A DNA stretch of 55,887 bases from Acanthamoeba lenticulata (lineage: Eukaryota > Discosea > Longamoebia > Acanthamoebidae), in NCBI GenBank assembly GCA_002179805.1, contig NAVB01000507.1:1-55887 (forward strand), written 5' to 3'. This document shows, in pieces, positions 1-10,500 of this stretch. Numbering within the stretch: the stretch's first letter is position 1; every line of letters begins with the position of its first letter. The translations under genes were made by a program, and so were the position numbers. The notes beneath the pieces were generated by a model that was not told where the DNA came from, did no database searches, and saw only the letters and a list, made by a program, of their open reading frames with translations.

Positions 1-50
1 CTAAACCCTAACCCTAACCCTAACCCTAACCCTAACCCTAACCCTAACCT
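1..50. repeat. Telomere repeat array (CCCTAA)n
   Basis: About seven tandem CCCTAA units start at the first base; the first unit is a variant with an extra A. Read outward this is TTAGGG, the commonest eukaryotic telomere unit. The array ends at about base 49 in unique sequence, so the window begins at a true chromosome end or a cloned piece of one. Confidence 0.95.
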
Positions 51-226
51 CTGGACTCGCAATTGACACCCCCCTGTTTTCTGCGAAATTTCCGACATTT
101 TCCACTTTTCTGACTTATATGTTGACATCAAGACCTCTAGTATAGCACGTTTTGTAGCCCTTGTCCTGTTCTACAAGAAGGTCAAAGAGTGACATGTCTC
201 AGATGCTCTGCAAGCGCGTCAAAGAG
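51..226. other. Subtelomeric spacer, no gene seen
   Basis: This is about 176 bases of unique, AT-richer sequence between the terminal telomere array and a second, short telomere-like block at 227-240. I see no coding potential or tRNA in it. Confidence 0.6.
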
Positions 227-240
227 CCCTAACCCTAACC
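227..240. repeat. Short interstitial telomere-like block
   Basis: The bases CCCTAACCCTAACC lie exactly where the ankyrin gene on the minus strand breaks off. The stop codon of that gene (TAG, 235-237) is made from this block. It looks like a former chromosome-end healing point, or a telomere fragment captured at a break. Confidence 0.75.
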
Positions 241-789
241 GCACAACCACTGGAGCATGGCCAGGTGGCCTCCCCTGGCCGCCTCCCTGTACGTCTCTCG
301 ATCCCACGGACAGCCGTTGGCGCGTGCCCATTGGAGCACGTCCAGATGACCGCCCTTGGCCGCACTTGCACAGGTCTCCTCGTCCCACGGACAGCCGTTG
401 GCACGCGCCCACTGGAGCACCGCGAGATGGCCTCCGGCGGCCGCACTGAGGCAGAGGTTGTAGTCCAAGGGGCACCCATTGGCGTGAGCCCACTGAAGCA
501 GGGAAAGCCAGCCTTTGCCGGCCACCCCCTCGGAGAAAGAGGGCTCGAGGGGAAGGTCCAACCGGGGTGCGGCCTCATGAACAACATCTTTTTTTTCTTC
601 TTGTAAAAGAAGATGTTGGACTGCCTGGCGCCAGGTGTGGCTCATGGCGCGGCAGGCGGGCAAGGAGAGGGGCTCCACAAACAGAAAGATGAAGCTGACG
701 AGCTCCACCATGAGGTCGCCCACCACTGTCTGCACGCCTGCCAAATGATGGTCTTCGCGTGAGGCCTGTGAAACTTTCTCCTCGCTCAT
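235..789 (-). CDS. F-box/ankyrin-repeat protein, 3' end lost at telomere-like DNA
   Basis: The protein is about 184 residues long from the ATG at 787-789. Near residues 15-45 there is an F-box-like stretch (VEPLSLPACRAMSHTWRQAV), which in known proteins recruits an SCF ubiquitin ligase. It is followed by at least three ankyrin-type repeats of about 27 residues with the core LQWARANGCPW and AAxGGHLxVLQW. This repeat type is greatly expanded in Acanthamoeba and giant viruses and probably binds target proteins. The last repeat stops abruptly after LQWLCG, where the codons run into telomere-like sequence that supplies the stop. Family members normally carry more repeats, so the gene has lost its 3' part. 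An upstream non-ATG extension is possible. Whether the shortened gene is expressed is unknown. Confidence 0.75.
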   Translation of the reverse strand: MSEEKVSQASREDHHLAGVQTVVGDLMVELVSFIFLFVEPLSLPACRAMSHTWRQAVQHLLLQEEKKDVVHEAAPRLDLPLEPSFSEGVAGKGWLSLLQWAHANGCPLDYNLCLSAAAGGHLAVLQWARANGCPWDEETCASAAKGGHLDVLQWARANGCPWDRETYREAARGGHLAMLQWLCG

Positions 790-999
790 GCTGGGTTGAC
801 TGTGGTATAGAGATTGGTGAGCTGAAGAAAACGAGACCAAACCGCCGTTTTGGCGCGCTTGCAAAACTCCGGAAGGCCTCGATGTCACGTGTTCCTGGAC
901 GTTGTTTTGCGCCTAGACGCCAGGCGGCCCCCGACCTTCAGATGGCCCAGGGTGATGAAAAACAACAACAACGTGTAAAAACAAAAGCACCAAAAAGGC

Positions 1000-1077
1000 G
1001 TCATCCGGGGGAGCCGGTGGCGCGCCCATTCGAGCACGCTCATGGTGCCTCGCGTGAGGCGAGTAAGGGTTCACCAA
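1000..1077 (-). pseudogene. Ankyrin-repeat-like fragment
   Basis: The minus strand reads GTMSVLEWARHRLP before losing any similarity. This resembles one half of the VLQWARANGCP repeat of the telomere-proximal gene. It may be a degraded repeat from an earlier copy. The match is short, so this is only a suggestion. Confidence 0.3.
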
Positions 1078-1118
1078 CTTGACAAGAAAAAAAGTTTATC
1101 GCGAGAAAACAAGCATGA

Positions 1119-2542
1119 CTATCTACTATTTTCTTCAGGTGCTGGCGTGGCCCAAAACAGAGTCAGAAAGATGACCACCAGGAAGAAAAGGCGGTGGTGC
1201 ATGGAAGAGGTAGATCGCGTGGAGCTCATCAGCGTGGTGTACACCACGAGGGCCGGGTAGAGAGTGTCCAATGCGGCCTGCGTGGCCTTTCTTTGCGTCG
1301 GATTCATCTTGGATCTTTGACACGAAATCGGTGAGAAGACGACGAACGCTTCTCATATGAGCCTTCGATCTCGAGATGACGGCCTCGTCGAAATTGCGGC
1401 TCAAGGGTTCGGTCTGAGCCCAGCCAACCAGGTCGCTGGAGTGAAGGGCCAATGACTTGGCGAAGTGGGTGTGACCACCTCGTCGATCGAGTCCTTTTGC
1501 GTGCGGGCACGCAGGAATGCCTCCGGGTTGAACATGGACGACACACATTGCACGACATCCAAGTGTGTGAAAGCAAACTCGTTGGTCGCCCCAGACGGCT
1601 CCAGTAGTATAAGCCCCCTCGTCGTGCTCTTTCTTCGTCATCCGAAACGCCAATGTTGGACATGGACGTTGATCCACACGTAACGTTGACGTTGGCCATG
1701 TGCTGGAAGAGTGCCTTGAGCCGATCAAAGGCGCTGATGATGGCCTCGTCAACGATGCCATTCGTCCGCTCGATCTTCTGCTTGGAGTCGTCCTCTTCGT
1801 CGTCGTCGTCGCCTTCCACGTTGGTCTCGGCCAGGTCCATTAGGTAAGACCTGAGAGACGAGGTCTGCCAGACGAGGCGAGGCTGGGCGTTCGGGAGAAG
1901 CAGCAGTCAAGAAGATCTTGACGGCAGAATATCGTTTGGAGTCGTCTCCTCCCTCTTAGAGCAAAGATGGTTCGCCGTCGAAGAAAGGCACTATGACGCT
2001 GTTCTCCGTGGTGGTAGACAGTAGCCTGATGGGAACACAGGAGGTACCGAGGACACCACACTGCATATGTTCGGTGGGGAACAGTTCGTAGAAGATGGAA
2101 CAGTACCTCTGCTCGCCCTCCTCGTGGGTGAGAGCCTGAATGTGGGGATGATCATGCAGAACATCGTTCATGTCGTCCTCGGTCAGCTCGCAGTCGCCGT
2201 CGAACCACCGTCTCTGAGATCCAAGCGAACCGATGGGACTGGCGATGGGCAGCGGAGGCGATGACCCGCCGTTGCTTGAAGTGGCATTTGGCGAGGGCGG
2301 GAGCGGCGAGTCGGTAGTAGGCAAACTCGTTCTGGAGGTAATGCTCTCTGTCGAGGTAGTCGGGCGCGCTTTCGGTCGATGACGAGATTTTGTTGTGTCT
2401 TGGTACAGGGGCCCTGCCGCTCCTCTGAGTCAACGTTGGACTTGCAGGGTTGCGTCTCGGCCGCCGCTGCGCCGTCCATCTCGTCGGTCGTGGCTTGCAG
2501 AACGGCGGTCGCGGCGCTCAGCCGTCTCTCAATCTCGGGCAT
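1119..2542 (-). pseudogene. Unknown gene with several frame changes, possible C-terminal membrane anchor
   Basis: Protein-like stretches lie in order on the minus strand but in changing frames. The ATG at 2540-2542 opens with MPEIERRLSAATAVLQ. Then come a piece with DYLDREHYLQNEFAYYR, a serine/proline-rich and acidic piece (about 1960-2320), an acidic piece with IVDEAIISAFDRLKALF (about 1690-1840), a piece with FAFTHLDVVQCVSSMF (about 1480-1600), and a tail at 1119-1307 with the hydrophobic segment LFFLVVIFLTLFW. At about 2300 and 1465 two frames overlap directly with no room for an intron, so plain splicing does not explain all the shifts. It is either a decaying subtelomeric gene or a region with sequencing errors. 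I do not recognise the family; the terminal hydrophobic segment suggests a tail-anchored protein. Confidence 0.4.
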
Positions 2543-3061
2543 TGCGCTTTCGCCCAACGGGGCGCCCGTCGTGGGGACCGCCCATGGCGTGCAGAGCTCC
2601 TGCTAGGGCTAGGGAGAGCTTAGGTTACTACCCCACGTGCACCGCCCCCCCCCCCGGCGTGGCATGTGCGGCGCACACACGCTGACATCCGTCGCACATA
2701 CGCACACACACAAATGCAGCTGGCTTCAACCACCACGTCGTGCTGACCGGCCTCCGGCTCGCCACCAAGTCCGTGCGCCGCCCATTGAGGGGAAAGGGGG
2801 CTCCTCACCATGCCTTGTCATGCTGACGTGGTGTTGTTGTCTGGTGTATGTGATGACTCCAGGTACTACTATCGGTGCGGCGACGCACAGACCGGGTGGA
2901 GCGTCGTCCACTCGTTCACGACCGCCACCAACGAGCCACAGCCCTTCACCACAAAGTGAGAAAGTGGGCAGGTGGATGATTGGTTCAGTATCAGACAGTG
3001 TCTAATTCCTCCAGGATCCAGACACGTCACACATTCATACAGGTAAGGTGCCAAGGCCGCC
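2543..3061. other. Intergenic region
   Basis: It lies between the start of the broken gene and the 3' end of the histidine kinase, both on the minus strand. It holds an 11-base C run (2645-2655) and CA-rich stretches (about 2676-2712). No convincing gene is seen on either strand. Confidence 0.5.
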
Positions 3062-5806
3062 TCACACTTTACAGCAGGTATCATTCCCCTCTTGCTGCTT
3101 CTCGTCGATGATCTTGGTAGGCGGCAAGTCAGTGTCGTCCGGCAGAATCCATTTTTTGAGCGCCACGGCCAGAGCTTCACGCCTGAGCGGCTTGAACAGC
3201 ACGTCTGACATGCCCACCTCGAGGCACTTGGCTCCGTACTCCTTTGTCGCTGATGCCGTAAGCGCTATGATCGGCACTGGCTTGTCCTCACTCATGAAGT
3301 TCGCCTTTTCTGTTTCGTCATTCTCGCCTTGATGCACTGGGCTGCTCGTCAGTCTTCTAAGAGAAGCATCAGGCTTTCGGGCTCGTTCGCGCTCACGAAT
3401 ATGGCGCGTGGCCTCAAAGCCGTCCATGATGGGCATCTGGCAGTCCATGAGGATCACTTTGAACTCCTTCTCCTCGAGCGCTTTCAGGCATTCCACCCCA
3501 TTTGCCACAACCTGTGTGGTGCAGCACCACTTAGGGTAAGCGTTGAGTCTGCAGACACATGATAGAATAGGACTCTTATGGTGATGACCCATGCAGCCAG
3601 CGAGCCAAAGGCCTGTACCGTGACGTGGCATCCGAGGGTGGTGAGGATGCGCTTGCCGACCTTCTGGTTGACTTCATTGTCTTCAACCAACAGCACCTCT
3701 AGGCCCTTAAATCGCAGCTTGCTGGCGTCCTCTTGCTGCTGCTTCTTCTGCTGCTCTTTCGCACAAGCCTCGGCGAAACTGTCCTCCAGATCATTACCGT
3801 CCATGACGATGGGCAGGCGCACGTGCACGGTGAACGTGGAGCCCTTGCCCAGCTCGCTCGTGCAGCTGATTCCTCCACCCATGGCGTTACACAGTCGTTT
3901 GGTGATCGCCAAGCCAAGGCCCGAACCGCCATAGCGCCGGTTGACTGACGTGTCCACCTGCGAGAAGCACTGCAGAATGGAGAAACCTTGGGGTGAGGAA
4001 CAAATCCATCATCATCATAATAATAATCATGAAAAAGGTTGAACTGTGCGTGTGGTTGGCTTTTGGCACGAACGGAGAAAAGGCGCGAGAGGTGTTCTTT
4101 GGAAATGCCGATTCCGGTGTCGTTCACGATCAGCTCGAGCTGATCGTCGTTGGGCTTGGGACCGCCTCCGTTGATGGTCAAGGACACAGAACCATGCTCT
4201 GGTGTGAACTTGCACGAATTGGACAGCAAATTGAACAGGATCTGGCGGAACCTGCACACCGTCTTGCGTTGTCAGCAAGCTTGCTAGTACGATCACATAG
4301 CACGATATGAATTGAGAGGAAGAGGAGAAAACAGCGCCACCTTACGGGATCGCCGATGTGTATGGGGTGAGCCACCGAGATGTTGGTTGACAGTGTCAAG
4401 TGTTTGTTCTCTTTTTTTTTGTTTTGTTGTTGTTGTTAGGGACATGTCATTGGGAAAGGGCGAAAGTGATATTCGTCGTACCTGCAGGCACGCGAACCAT
4501 GTCAATGACCTTTTCTGTTTCGCTCACCACAGAAAACGGAATCTGCTCCAACTCGAGCTGGTTGCACTCGATACGCTCAAAGTCGAGGATGTCGTTGACC
4601 AGTGCCAGCAGATGATCTGCACAATCTGCACAGCCACGTGAGCCCTCACCTCCAGAAAAATGGAGCTTGAAAGCAAACACACACACACAGCACAAGGCGC
4701 AGGTGCCGCACGGGAGATGATCCCAATCGCTTGTTTGGCCTTGGTGTGTGGAGGCAGCATATCCTGTAGCTCGCGGCTCATGGCAATGATTCCGTACATC
4801 GGCGTCCGCAGCTCTGATCACACCGTCAGCGGAGTGTGTGGTTAGGGTTAGCTGGCCAGGAGGACCGGGGAGGTACTCGCGCAAGGTGGACGTACCATGA
4901 CTCATGTTGGCAAGGAAGTCCGTTTTGGCCTTGGTAGCCTGTTGAAGCTTGGCATTGGCCTGTTCACGCTCGTTAAGCGCCAGCTCGAGACGGTTCAGAG
5001 CATGCGAACGGGACATGTGGTTGCTCACTGAAAAGGTGATGATGAGAAAGAAAAACCAGATGTCCCCCATCGCTTCACCTGCGAAGTTGTTGTGCCGAGC
5101 CGCCACACACATGTGAGAGAGAGAGAGAGAGAGGACATTAGAGCCAACACACACAACACACGAGGCAAGAAGCGGGTGCAGTGGCGGAGGGGCGCGGCCT
5201 ACCCACGAGGGTTTGTCGGAAGCCACTCACTTTGGAGAAGGGCTGGACGCTTTCAGCCACATAGCGAAGGATGTTGATCTGGATGGTGATAAAGATGGAG
5301 ACCACGATGCAGCTTCCTACACCTCGAACGTAGAGCATGACGATGGGAATGCACAAGAACCACAGGTACCTGTACGTCCGCCCAAGCAGAGAGAGAGAAA
5401 AAAAAAAGAAAAAAAAAGTCAGAAAAGAAAGCGCAAGGCCTAACAGAGCAAGAAAGGGGGAGAGGAAGAGATAGATGTACAAGTCTCGTGGGTTGCCATC
5501 CGTAAGGGTTACAAAAGAGAGGACGACATCAAGGACCAAGCAAGAAAGAACCAAAGGGAGTGTAAGGTCGGCCAGGCGAGTGGAGAGGATAAGTATAAGC
5601 AGCAATGAGAGGCACCACAGGAAGACGCAGCACGCCACCCTAGAGTAGATGCCTTCTTCGGCCACCACGCCAGCAAGATAGAAGAGGCCGCCAAAGAAGG
5701 CCACCCCCAGGAAAAGATGAAGGAGGCCTTTCCTGTGCGCTTCCGCCCTCGGGTCGTCGCGAGCCGCTGGAGGAGCGCTAACCTTAGAAGAAGAAGCAGC
5801 AGCCAT
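3062..5806 (-). CDS. Membrane hybrid histidine kinase with receiver domain
   Basis: This is a two-component sensor that should autophosphorylate on His and pass the phosphate to its own Asp. The N-terminal exon from the ATG at 5804-5806 (MAAASSS) encodes about six hydrophobic segments. A linker helix follows (about 4910-5080), then the H-box, split by an intron just after the His codon: NMSH joins ELRTPMYGIIAM at about 4811/4894. The kinase core keeps the N-box (ILFNLLSNSCKF), G1 (DTGIGI) and G2 (GGSGLGLAI). A receiver domain at the C-terminus shows VLLVEDNEVNQ, the acceptor region LMDCQMPIMDGFEATRHI and the conserved Lys in LFKPL. All key residues look intact. No known input domain was recognised, so the stimulus is unknown. 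It is the first of three signalling genes in a row on this strand. The start could lie further upstream at another in-frame ATG. Confidence 0.9.
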
Positions 5807-6268
5807 CCGGCAATGCTCCACGGTTTTTTTCACACAGGACGAGAAGAGTGCGTTCATGTGTGGTTTAGAACCCGCTCGAAGGGAAGTGGGGGTGCTGTGC
5901 TGCAATATTTGCACACCACTCTTGCGCACTCTCAGGTGCACACCAAGGTGTCATGGTCAGGGGATGTCCATCGCCCTGGTCAACTGTCCTGACCACTTTT
6001 TCATGGCAACGTGCAAAGGAGCGCATGAAAAGAGGTGAGAGGAGACTCCATTAGGAAGGCAAGGCAGCCCGGGCATGCCCGTCGCTGCTTACAGGAAGGC
6101 TAGTGGCAGGAACAAACGAACCTACCACGGAGGAAACAAGAAAGAGAGAAGAAGAAAACAAAACAAAAAAAAAAAATAAAATAAAGTAACAGTCCGGCGT
6201 GGGGGGCTCTTCTTCACAGGCCCCGTTTCGTTCTCGGTACAGCTCTCTTCGGGTCACTCGAGTTAGGC
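5807..6268. other. Intergenic region between kinase start and PTEN end
   Basis: This region of about 460 bases must hold the promoter of the histidine kinase and the 3' flank of PTEN, both minus strand. A run of about eleven A with nearby AATAAA-like sequence at 6167-6182 is seen. No gene was found. Confidence 0.4.
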
Positions 6269-9200
6269 TTAGGAGGAGGGAAAGTGGAGGGGAGCAAATG
6301 GGTCATAAGAGGAGGAGGAGGAGGCAGGTGGTGGTGGTGGTGGTGGCAGGCCTTGGCTGGAGGGTGGCGGCATTCCTGGCGTGTAGGTCGCTGGCGGCTG
6401 GCCGTAGATTGGTGCCGCGTAGAGCGAGGAGCTTAGGTTGGGAACTGTCGCAGGAGGTTGGACCGGGGTGTGTGTCGGGGTGGAAGGTAGGGAGGAGAAG
6501 AGATCCGGCGAGGATCCACCATAATAGAGTGGTGCCCATGGCCGTTGTTGTTGTTGTTGATGTTGTGAAGGTGGTGGTCGCGGGTAGCCTGCAGCATCCA
6601 GCTGGTGGTGGGGCTGCAGCCAGGGCGGCGGGCATGAGCTGCCGTCGTTGGATTGTTGCAGCAATCCTGACGATTGTGGTGCTCCGTACATGGACCCCGG
6701 CGGCGGGTAGGGACCACCACCGATGGCGGCGGCGGTGGTAGGAGTGGTGGTGGTGGTGTTGGTAGGGGGTGGCCCAGGGAAGGAGAGCGTTGGGTAGGGC
6801 TCAGGCGGAGGAGGAGAAGGGTGGACGGGTGGCGGAGAGGGAAACGGAAGAGACGGAAAAGCACTGATTGAGGATGACGATGGCTGCTCTTGGCCATAAA
6901 ATGCTGGCCGTGGCTGTGACTGCGCGGAGCTATCTCCTCCTGTGGTACCAAATATTACGGAGAGGATTTCAGAATCATGATTCAAACTCTTAACTCGTTT
7001 TGCGCACATCCGTCCGATGCTGCTCACAGTGAGATAGAGAGAGAGAGATACCCGATGATTGCGGCGCAGCAGACGAGGCTGTAGTAGTGGCCCAGGAGGT
7101 CTCCTTGTACGCGCTGAACTTGATCGTTACGCGGAAGCTGTCAGGAATCATCTTGACGTGACAGGGTCCTGAGAACATGCCGTCCAGATCACGCTTCTTA
7201 AGCTCGAGGGTCATCGTTTTCTCATTCACGAAGCTGGTGTGGAAGCTCACACGGAAGAGACACGCCTGTGCCCACCAGTTAGTTGGTGGTTCCATAAGAG
7301 GAGAGAGATAGCAAAAGAGAGATGGGACGGAGAGAGATTAGCGCGGGGCAAGCCAAGAATGTAGAAGAGAGCATCCGCCCATTGAAAACGGGTCCAACGA
7401 ACCAGTGGGGACTTTTGGGCAAGGGCGAGTTTTTCCACCTTCTTGAAATCGCCGTCCTTGACCAGGCGCATGAACGCCACTTGATTCTTCGCCCTGTGGT
7501 ACATTTTGATCTGAAACCATATGTAGAAAGACCGCAAAACGCAAAGGGATGAGTTAACTAACACCTAAAATACAGCCACCCAAGCTGACACGAACCTGGA
7601 TGTCTCCTTGCACGACGCAGCCCGTGGGTGCTATCGTTGTCATGTGTGTGTGTGTGTGTGAGTTCAAAAAAATCATTGGGATTCCCTTTTGGGGTTCATT
7701 TCAACTTTTAAGCGGAAGCGAGGGAGCAAAGTAGAAGCTTCGGGAGGCGAACCCGTGTTGATAACCGATTGTGTGTGATCGCGCGTGTTGTAGGAAGGTG
7801 CAAATGACGTGTTAGACGAGTAGATACATTCTTCCGGCGTCATCCCTGCACCAACAGTGTTTCGAGGAGGGGAAGACCGGGTTTAGCGCTCTTGGAGTCA
7901 AGTCAAGCAGACACACAGTTAACTGTGTGCATGCGGTCTTTTGTTGACAGCTGTACGTGGCCAGCTGATTGGTAATGACAAGGACTCGAAAGGTACCTGC
8001 AAGAGTGCATACTTGCACAACAGGAGTCCAGCTGCCCTCGATGCTCTTCTCCTCGGTGCCTGGAATTGCGGGACAGGGCTCCATAATAATCTCGTCCAGG
8101 AACAGCTTCTTCTCCTTGCCCCTTGGATCAGGCGTTTTGCCTGCCATACCGCGCCCCGACAGGAAGGAAGAAAGGAGTAAAGAAAAATAAAATCAGCTTA
8201 TCGTTACAAGCTAGGAAGGATCTCTAGGGCTCGAAGAGATGTAGAACGAATGGGGAGTGAGAGAATGTGTGCAATGCGAACCGTTCACAATGGCCTCGTA
8301 GTAGGAAACATACCGCATCTGAGAAGGCGTAATGACCCCCTCCCCTGAAAAGACCATCATCATTATCGCGTGGTGTGGTGAGAATCACGTACCCGGGTCA
8401 GGCATGCAGCGCGTGAACTGTATCAGATAAAGATGGACACACAAAAATGCGCCCACACACACACACACATACAACCACAGCATTCGCGGGCGTACCCTTG
8501 GAGGATCGCGTGTGGGCAAAGTATTCAAGTGACTCCTTGGCAGTTTTAAAGAGTCCGATATGCATCAAAAATGCGCTGATTACCGTTCCAGTACGGCCAC
8601 GACCTTTTTTGTAGCAGCAGCAGCAGCAGCAACCCACAGCAATTGAGCTCAAGTGTTCTCAGAGGGAGAGGGGGAGAGAGAGAGAGAAGGAACTCTCTCA
8701 AGTTGAATGTACCAGCCAAACAATGCACAGCAACCACGTTGCTAGGATCTTCATCGAGATAATATTTCATGGCCTGCATCGGAAAGAGGGGCGCCACAGA
8801 CACGACAGTGGTTAAAGAGCAGGTTAGGAACGGAGAACAAAGAAAAAGAAAAAGGCGCAAGGAAAGAGTGGGTATGTTAAAGAGAGGGGGATAGGATTAT
8901 GCACACCGACATGATTTGGAAGAGGTGATCCAAAGGCAGTGCGCTGTGGTCCGGGTAGCCGAAGTCCTTTGAAACAAAATAACATAAAATAAGACAACAA
9001 CGTGTCAGTCATGTTCAGTGGGGAGAAGCGCACGTGTGGTGATGTGCGCGCCTAAAATTTAAAACGAAAGAAGAGGCACAAGGTACACACACACACACGC
9101 ACATACCTTGACCCGATACTCGAACTTGGAGTAGTCGTAGACCTCGCCACTGAGGTTGATGATGATGAAGTGGCCTGCGTGGTACTTTTTGAAGAAGCGT

Positions 9201-9593
9201 GCCACGTCTGAAGGCGTGGCGGAGAGAGCACAATGGCCATTTGTTGTTGTTGTTGTTGGTTGGTTGGTTGAAGGAGAAGGAGGGGTGAACTCAGAGCATG
9301 CTGTATGTGGTACCTTCTATTTCATTGCGCCACACCTTCTCCACGCCTTTCCCAGGCAGGCCCTTCCCGTGCGCCGCACAAAGAATAAGAATTTTTTTAG
9401 CATAATAAAAATAACATAACCTCATTTTAAAAAATAGCCTAGGACCCGAGCGGCTTGCTGCTTGGGGGACAAGTACCATGGCAATGATGCGGTCAGTAAT
9501 GTAGGTAAGGTCAAGGTCCAACTCTCCATCCATAAACCGATACTTGTCCCGCGAGACGGCATTACGTGCACGCGAGGCAATTAGTTGCAGCAT
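6269..9593 (-). CDS. PTEN: PTEN-family lipid phosphatase with proline-rich tail
   Basis: PTEN removes the 3-phosphate from PIP3 and opposes PI3-kinase at the plasma membrane. The start (ATG 9591-9593, MLQLIASRARNAVSRDKYRF) aligns with the human PTEN N-terminus. LDLDLTYITDRIIAM and a spliced region matching the phosphatase fold follow. Joining exons at about 8710 and 8610 gives the active-site loop HCLAGRGRTGT, with the catalytic Cys and Arg present. GVITPSQMRYVSYYEAIVNG, a C2 domain (for example LFLDEIIMEPCPAI and FHTSFVNEKTMTLELKK) and then about 230 residues rich in P, S, Q and G complete the protein. The tail replaces the short PDZ-binding end of animal PTEN. Two loop positions that are Lys in human PTEN (K125, K128) are Leu and Arg here. 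There are about nine introns, several starting with CT repeats. Confidence 0.92.
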
Positions 9594-9939
9594 GGATGGA
9601 TTGGGAAGACCTCCTTTGAAACGACGGCAACCCACCCACGCGGTGGCCACAAGAAAGTGTTTCAAGATCGATTTTTGTTTTTAACTTTTCCTCCCAAGTT
9701 GTTTTCTTTTCTTGAAGTTGTCTCTGCAACCATTTTCGCCGACACCCCCCCCCCAACACGTTGTCGTGACCCCAAAAGAACGAAGGAAGGAGAAGAGAGG
9801 ATAAAGAAGGACGGCTCTATCGCGAAGGAGAAGAACAACAACAACATAAGGACGCCTCTTCCTCTGCCGAGTCAATAGAGCTCAAAGACGCACACAAATC
9901 ACTATTTACGTACCCTCATCATCATCATCATCATCAATC
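9594..9939. promoter_or_regulatory. Divergent intergenic region PTEN / 78-residue gene
   Basis: About 346 bases separate the PTEN start (minus) from a short plus-strand gene, so both promoters must lie here if the short gene is real. Visible features are a C run at about 9745-9753 and a CAT repeat (about 9918-9937) just before the short gene's ATG. No clear TATA box is seen. Confidence 0.4.
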
Positions 9940-10176
9940 ATGAGCGAACCTGCAAAGGTGGTGCTGAAGCCGAAGCCCTCCCGCGGCAACCGCATCTCGA
10001 GGAAATTACTTGCTGAAGAGAAGGAGCTTGTGGCCACGGTGCCCTTGGACGATGGCACCAACACGGAGTTCAGTAATGGTGTGAGCCGCAACGGCACGGT
10101 TCGGCTTCCACCAACAACAGCCGCTCGACGCCCAGCGCTCTTCTCAGAGGAGGACACAGTTTCTCACAGCTCCTAG
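9940..10176 (+). CDS. Hypothetical 78-residue protein
   Basis: An uninterrupted frame from ATG to TAG encodes 78 residues, starting MSEPAKVVLKPKPSRGNR. Codon use is like that of neighbouring genes, with G or C favoured at third positions. It has a basic first third, a central SRKLLAEEKELVATV segment that could be helical, and a polar, probably disordered end. No signal peptide, membrane segment or known motif is visible. It lies head to head with PTEN and ends just before a C run and the tRNA-Leu gene. It may be a complete small gene or the last exon of a longer one. Confidence 0.45.
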   Translation: MSEPAKVVLKPKPSRGNRISRKLLAEEKELVATVPLDDGTNTEFSNGVSRNGTVRLPPTTAARRPALFSEEDTVSHSS

Positions 10177-10370
10177 CTTCCTCTCTCGTGAGAGCCCCTT
10201 TACTCCCCCCCCCCCGCCTCCCCTTGTGCTCCCACAAACGCCTGATACCCAGGCCTTTGTGCTTGACTTTTGAAAAGTAAAATTGTACACCACCAAACAA
10301 AGCTTCCGTCCAGTTGCCAGCGCAAGGCCAGACGCCCACGTGGGCGCTCAAGTCTTATGTCAGCGAGAGT

Positions 10371-10375
10371 AAAAA
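10371..10375 (-). terminator. Pol III T-run after tRNA-Leu
   Basis: Five A on the plus strand (TTTTT in the sense of the tRNA) lie five bases past its 3' end. This is a normal RNA polymerase III stop signal. Confidence 0.7.
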
Positions 10376-10380
10376 GAAGT

Positions 10381-10465
10381 TGGACGAAGTGGGATTCGAA
10401 CCCACGCCTGGAAATCCAGACTACGACCTGAACGTAGCGCCTTGGACCAACTCGGCCATCCGTCC
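10381..10465 (-). tRNA. tRNA-Leu (anticodon CAG)
   Basis: The minus strand folds as a class II tRNA of 85 bases. The acceptor stem pairs GGACGGA with TTCGTCC, with discriminator A. The anticodon stem is CTACG/CGTAG around the loop TTCAGGT, giving anticodon CAG, which reads CUG leucine codons. The long variable arm is CTGG-ATTT-CCAG, as expected for Leu, and the T arm contains GGGTTCGAATCCC. There is no intron. The gene lies 36 bases past the stop codon of the large RasGEF gene on the same strand. Confidence 0.95.
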
Positions 10466-10500
10466 TCGCAAAATAATTCTCTGGTTGTAACGCTATAGTA

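Noticed and set aside
4126..4147. A perfect 22-base palindrome
   Set aside because: It lies inside the kinase ATP-binding exon and encodes the conserved residues DDQLELIV, so it is a by-product of codon choice.
4840..4851. GGTTAGGGTTAG, a telomere-like block inside the histidine kinase gene
   Set aside because: It lies in the intron after the H-box and reads CTAACCCTAACC in the sense strand, about 30 bases before the acceptor. Two overlapping CTAAC branch-point-like motifs explain it better than a telomere insertion.
5100..5135. GA/CT dinucleotide runs (also near 7030, 8670 and 12350)
   Set aside because: They are simple repeats inside introns of minus-strand genes, near splice donors. I see no sign of a mobile element.
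9918..9937. CAT repeat that could be taken for a short CRISPR-like or regulatory array
   Set aside because: It is a simple trinucleotide microsatellite with no spacers. No CRISPR array is present or expected in a nuclear eukaryotic genome.
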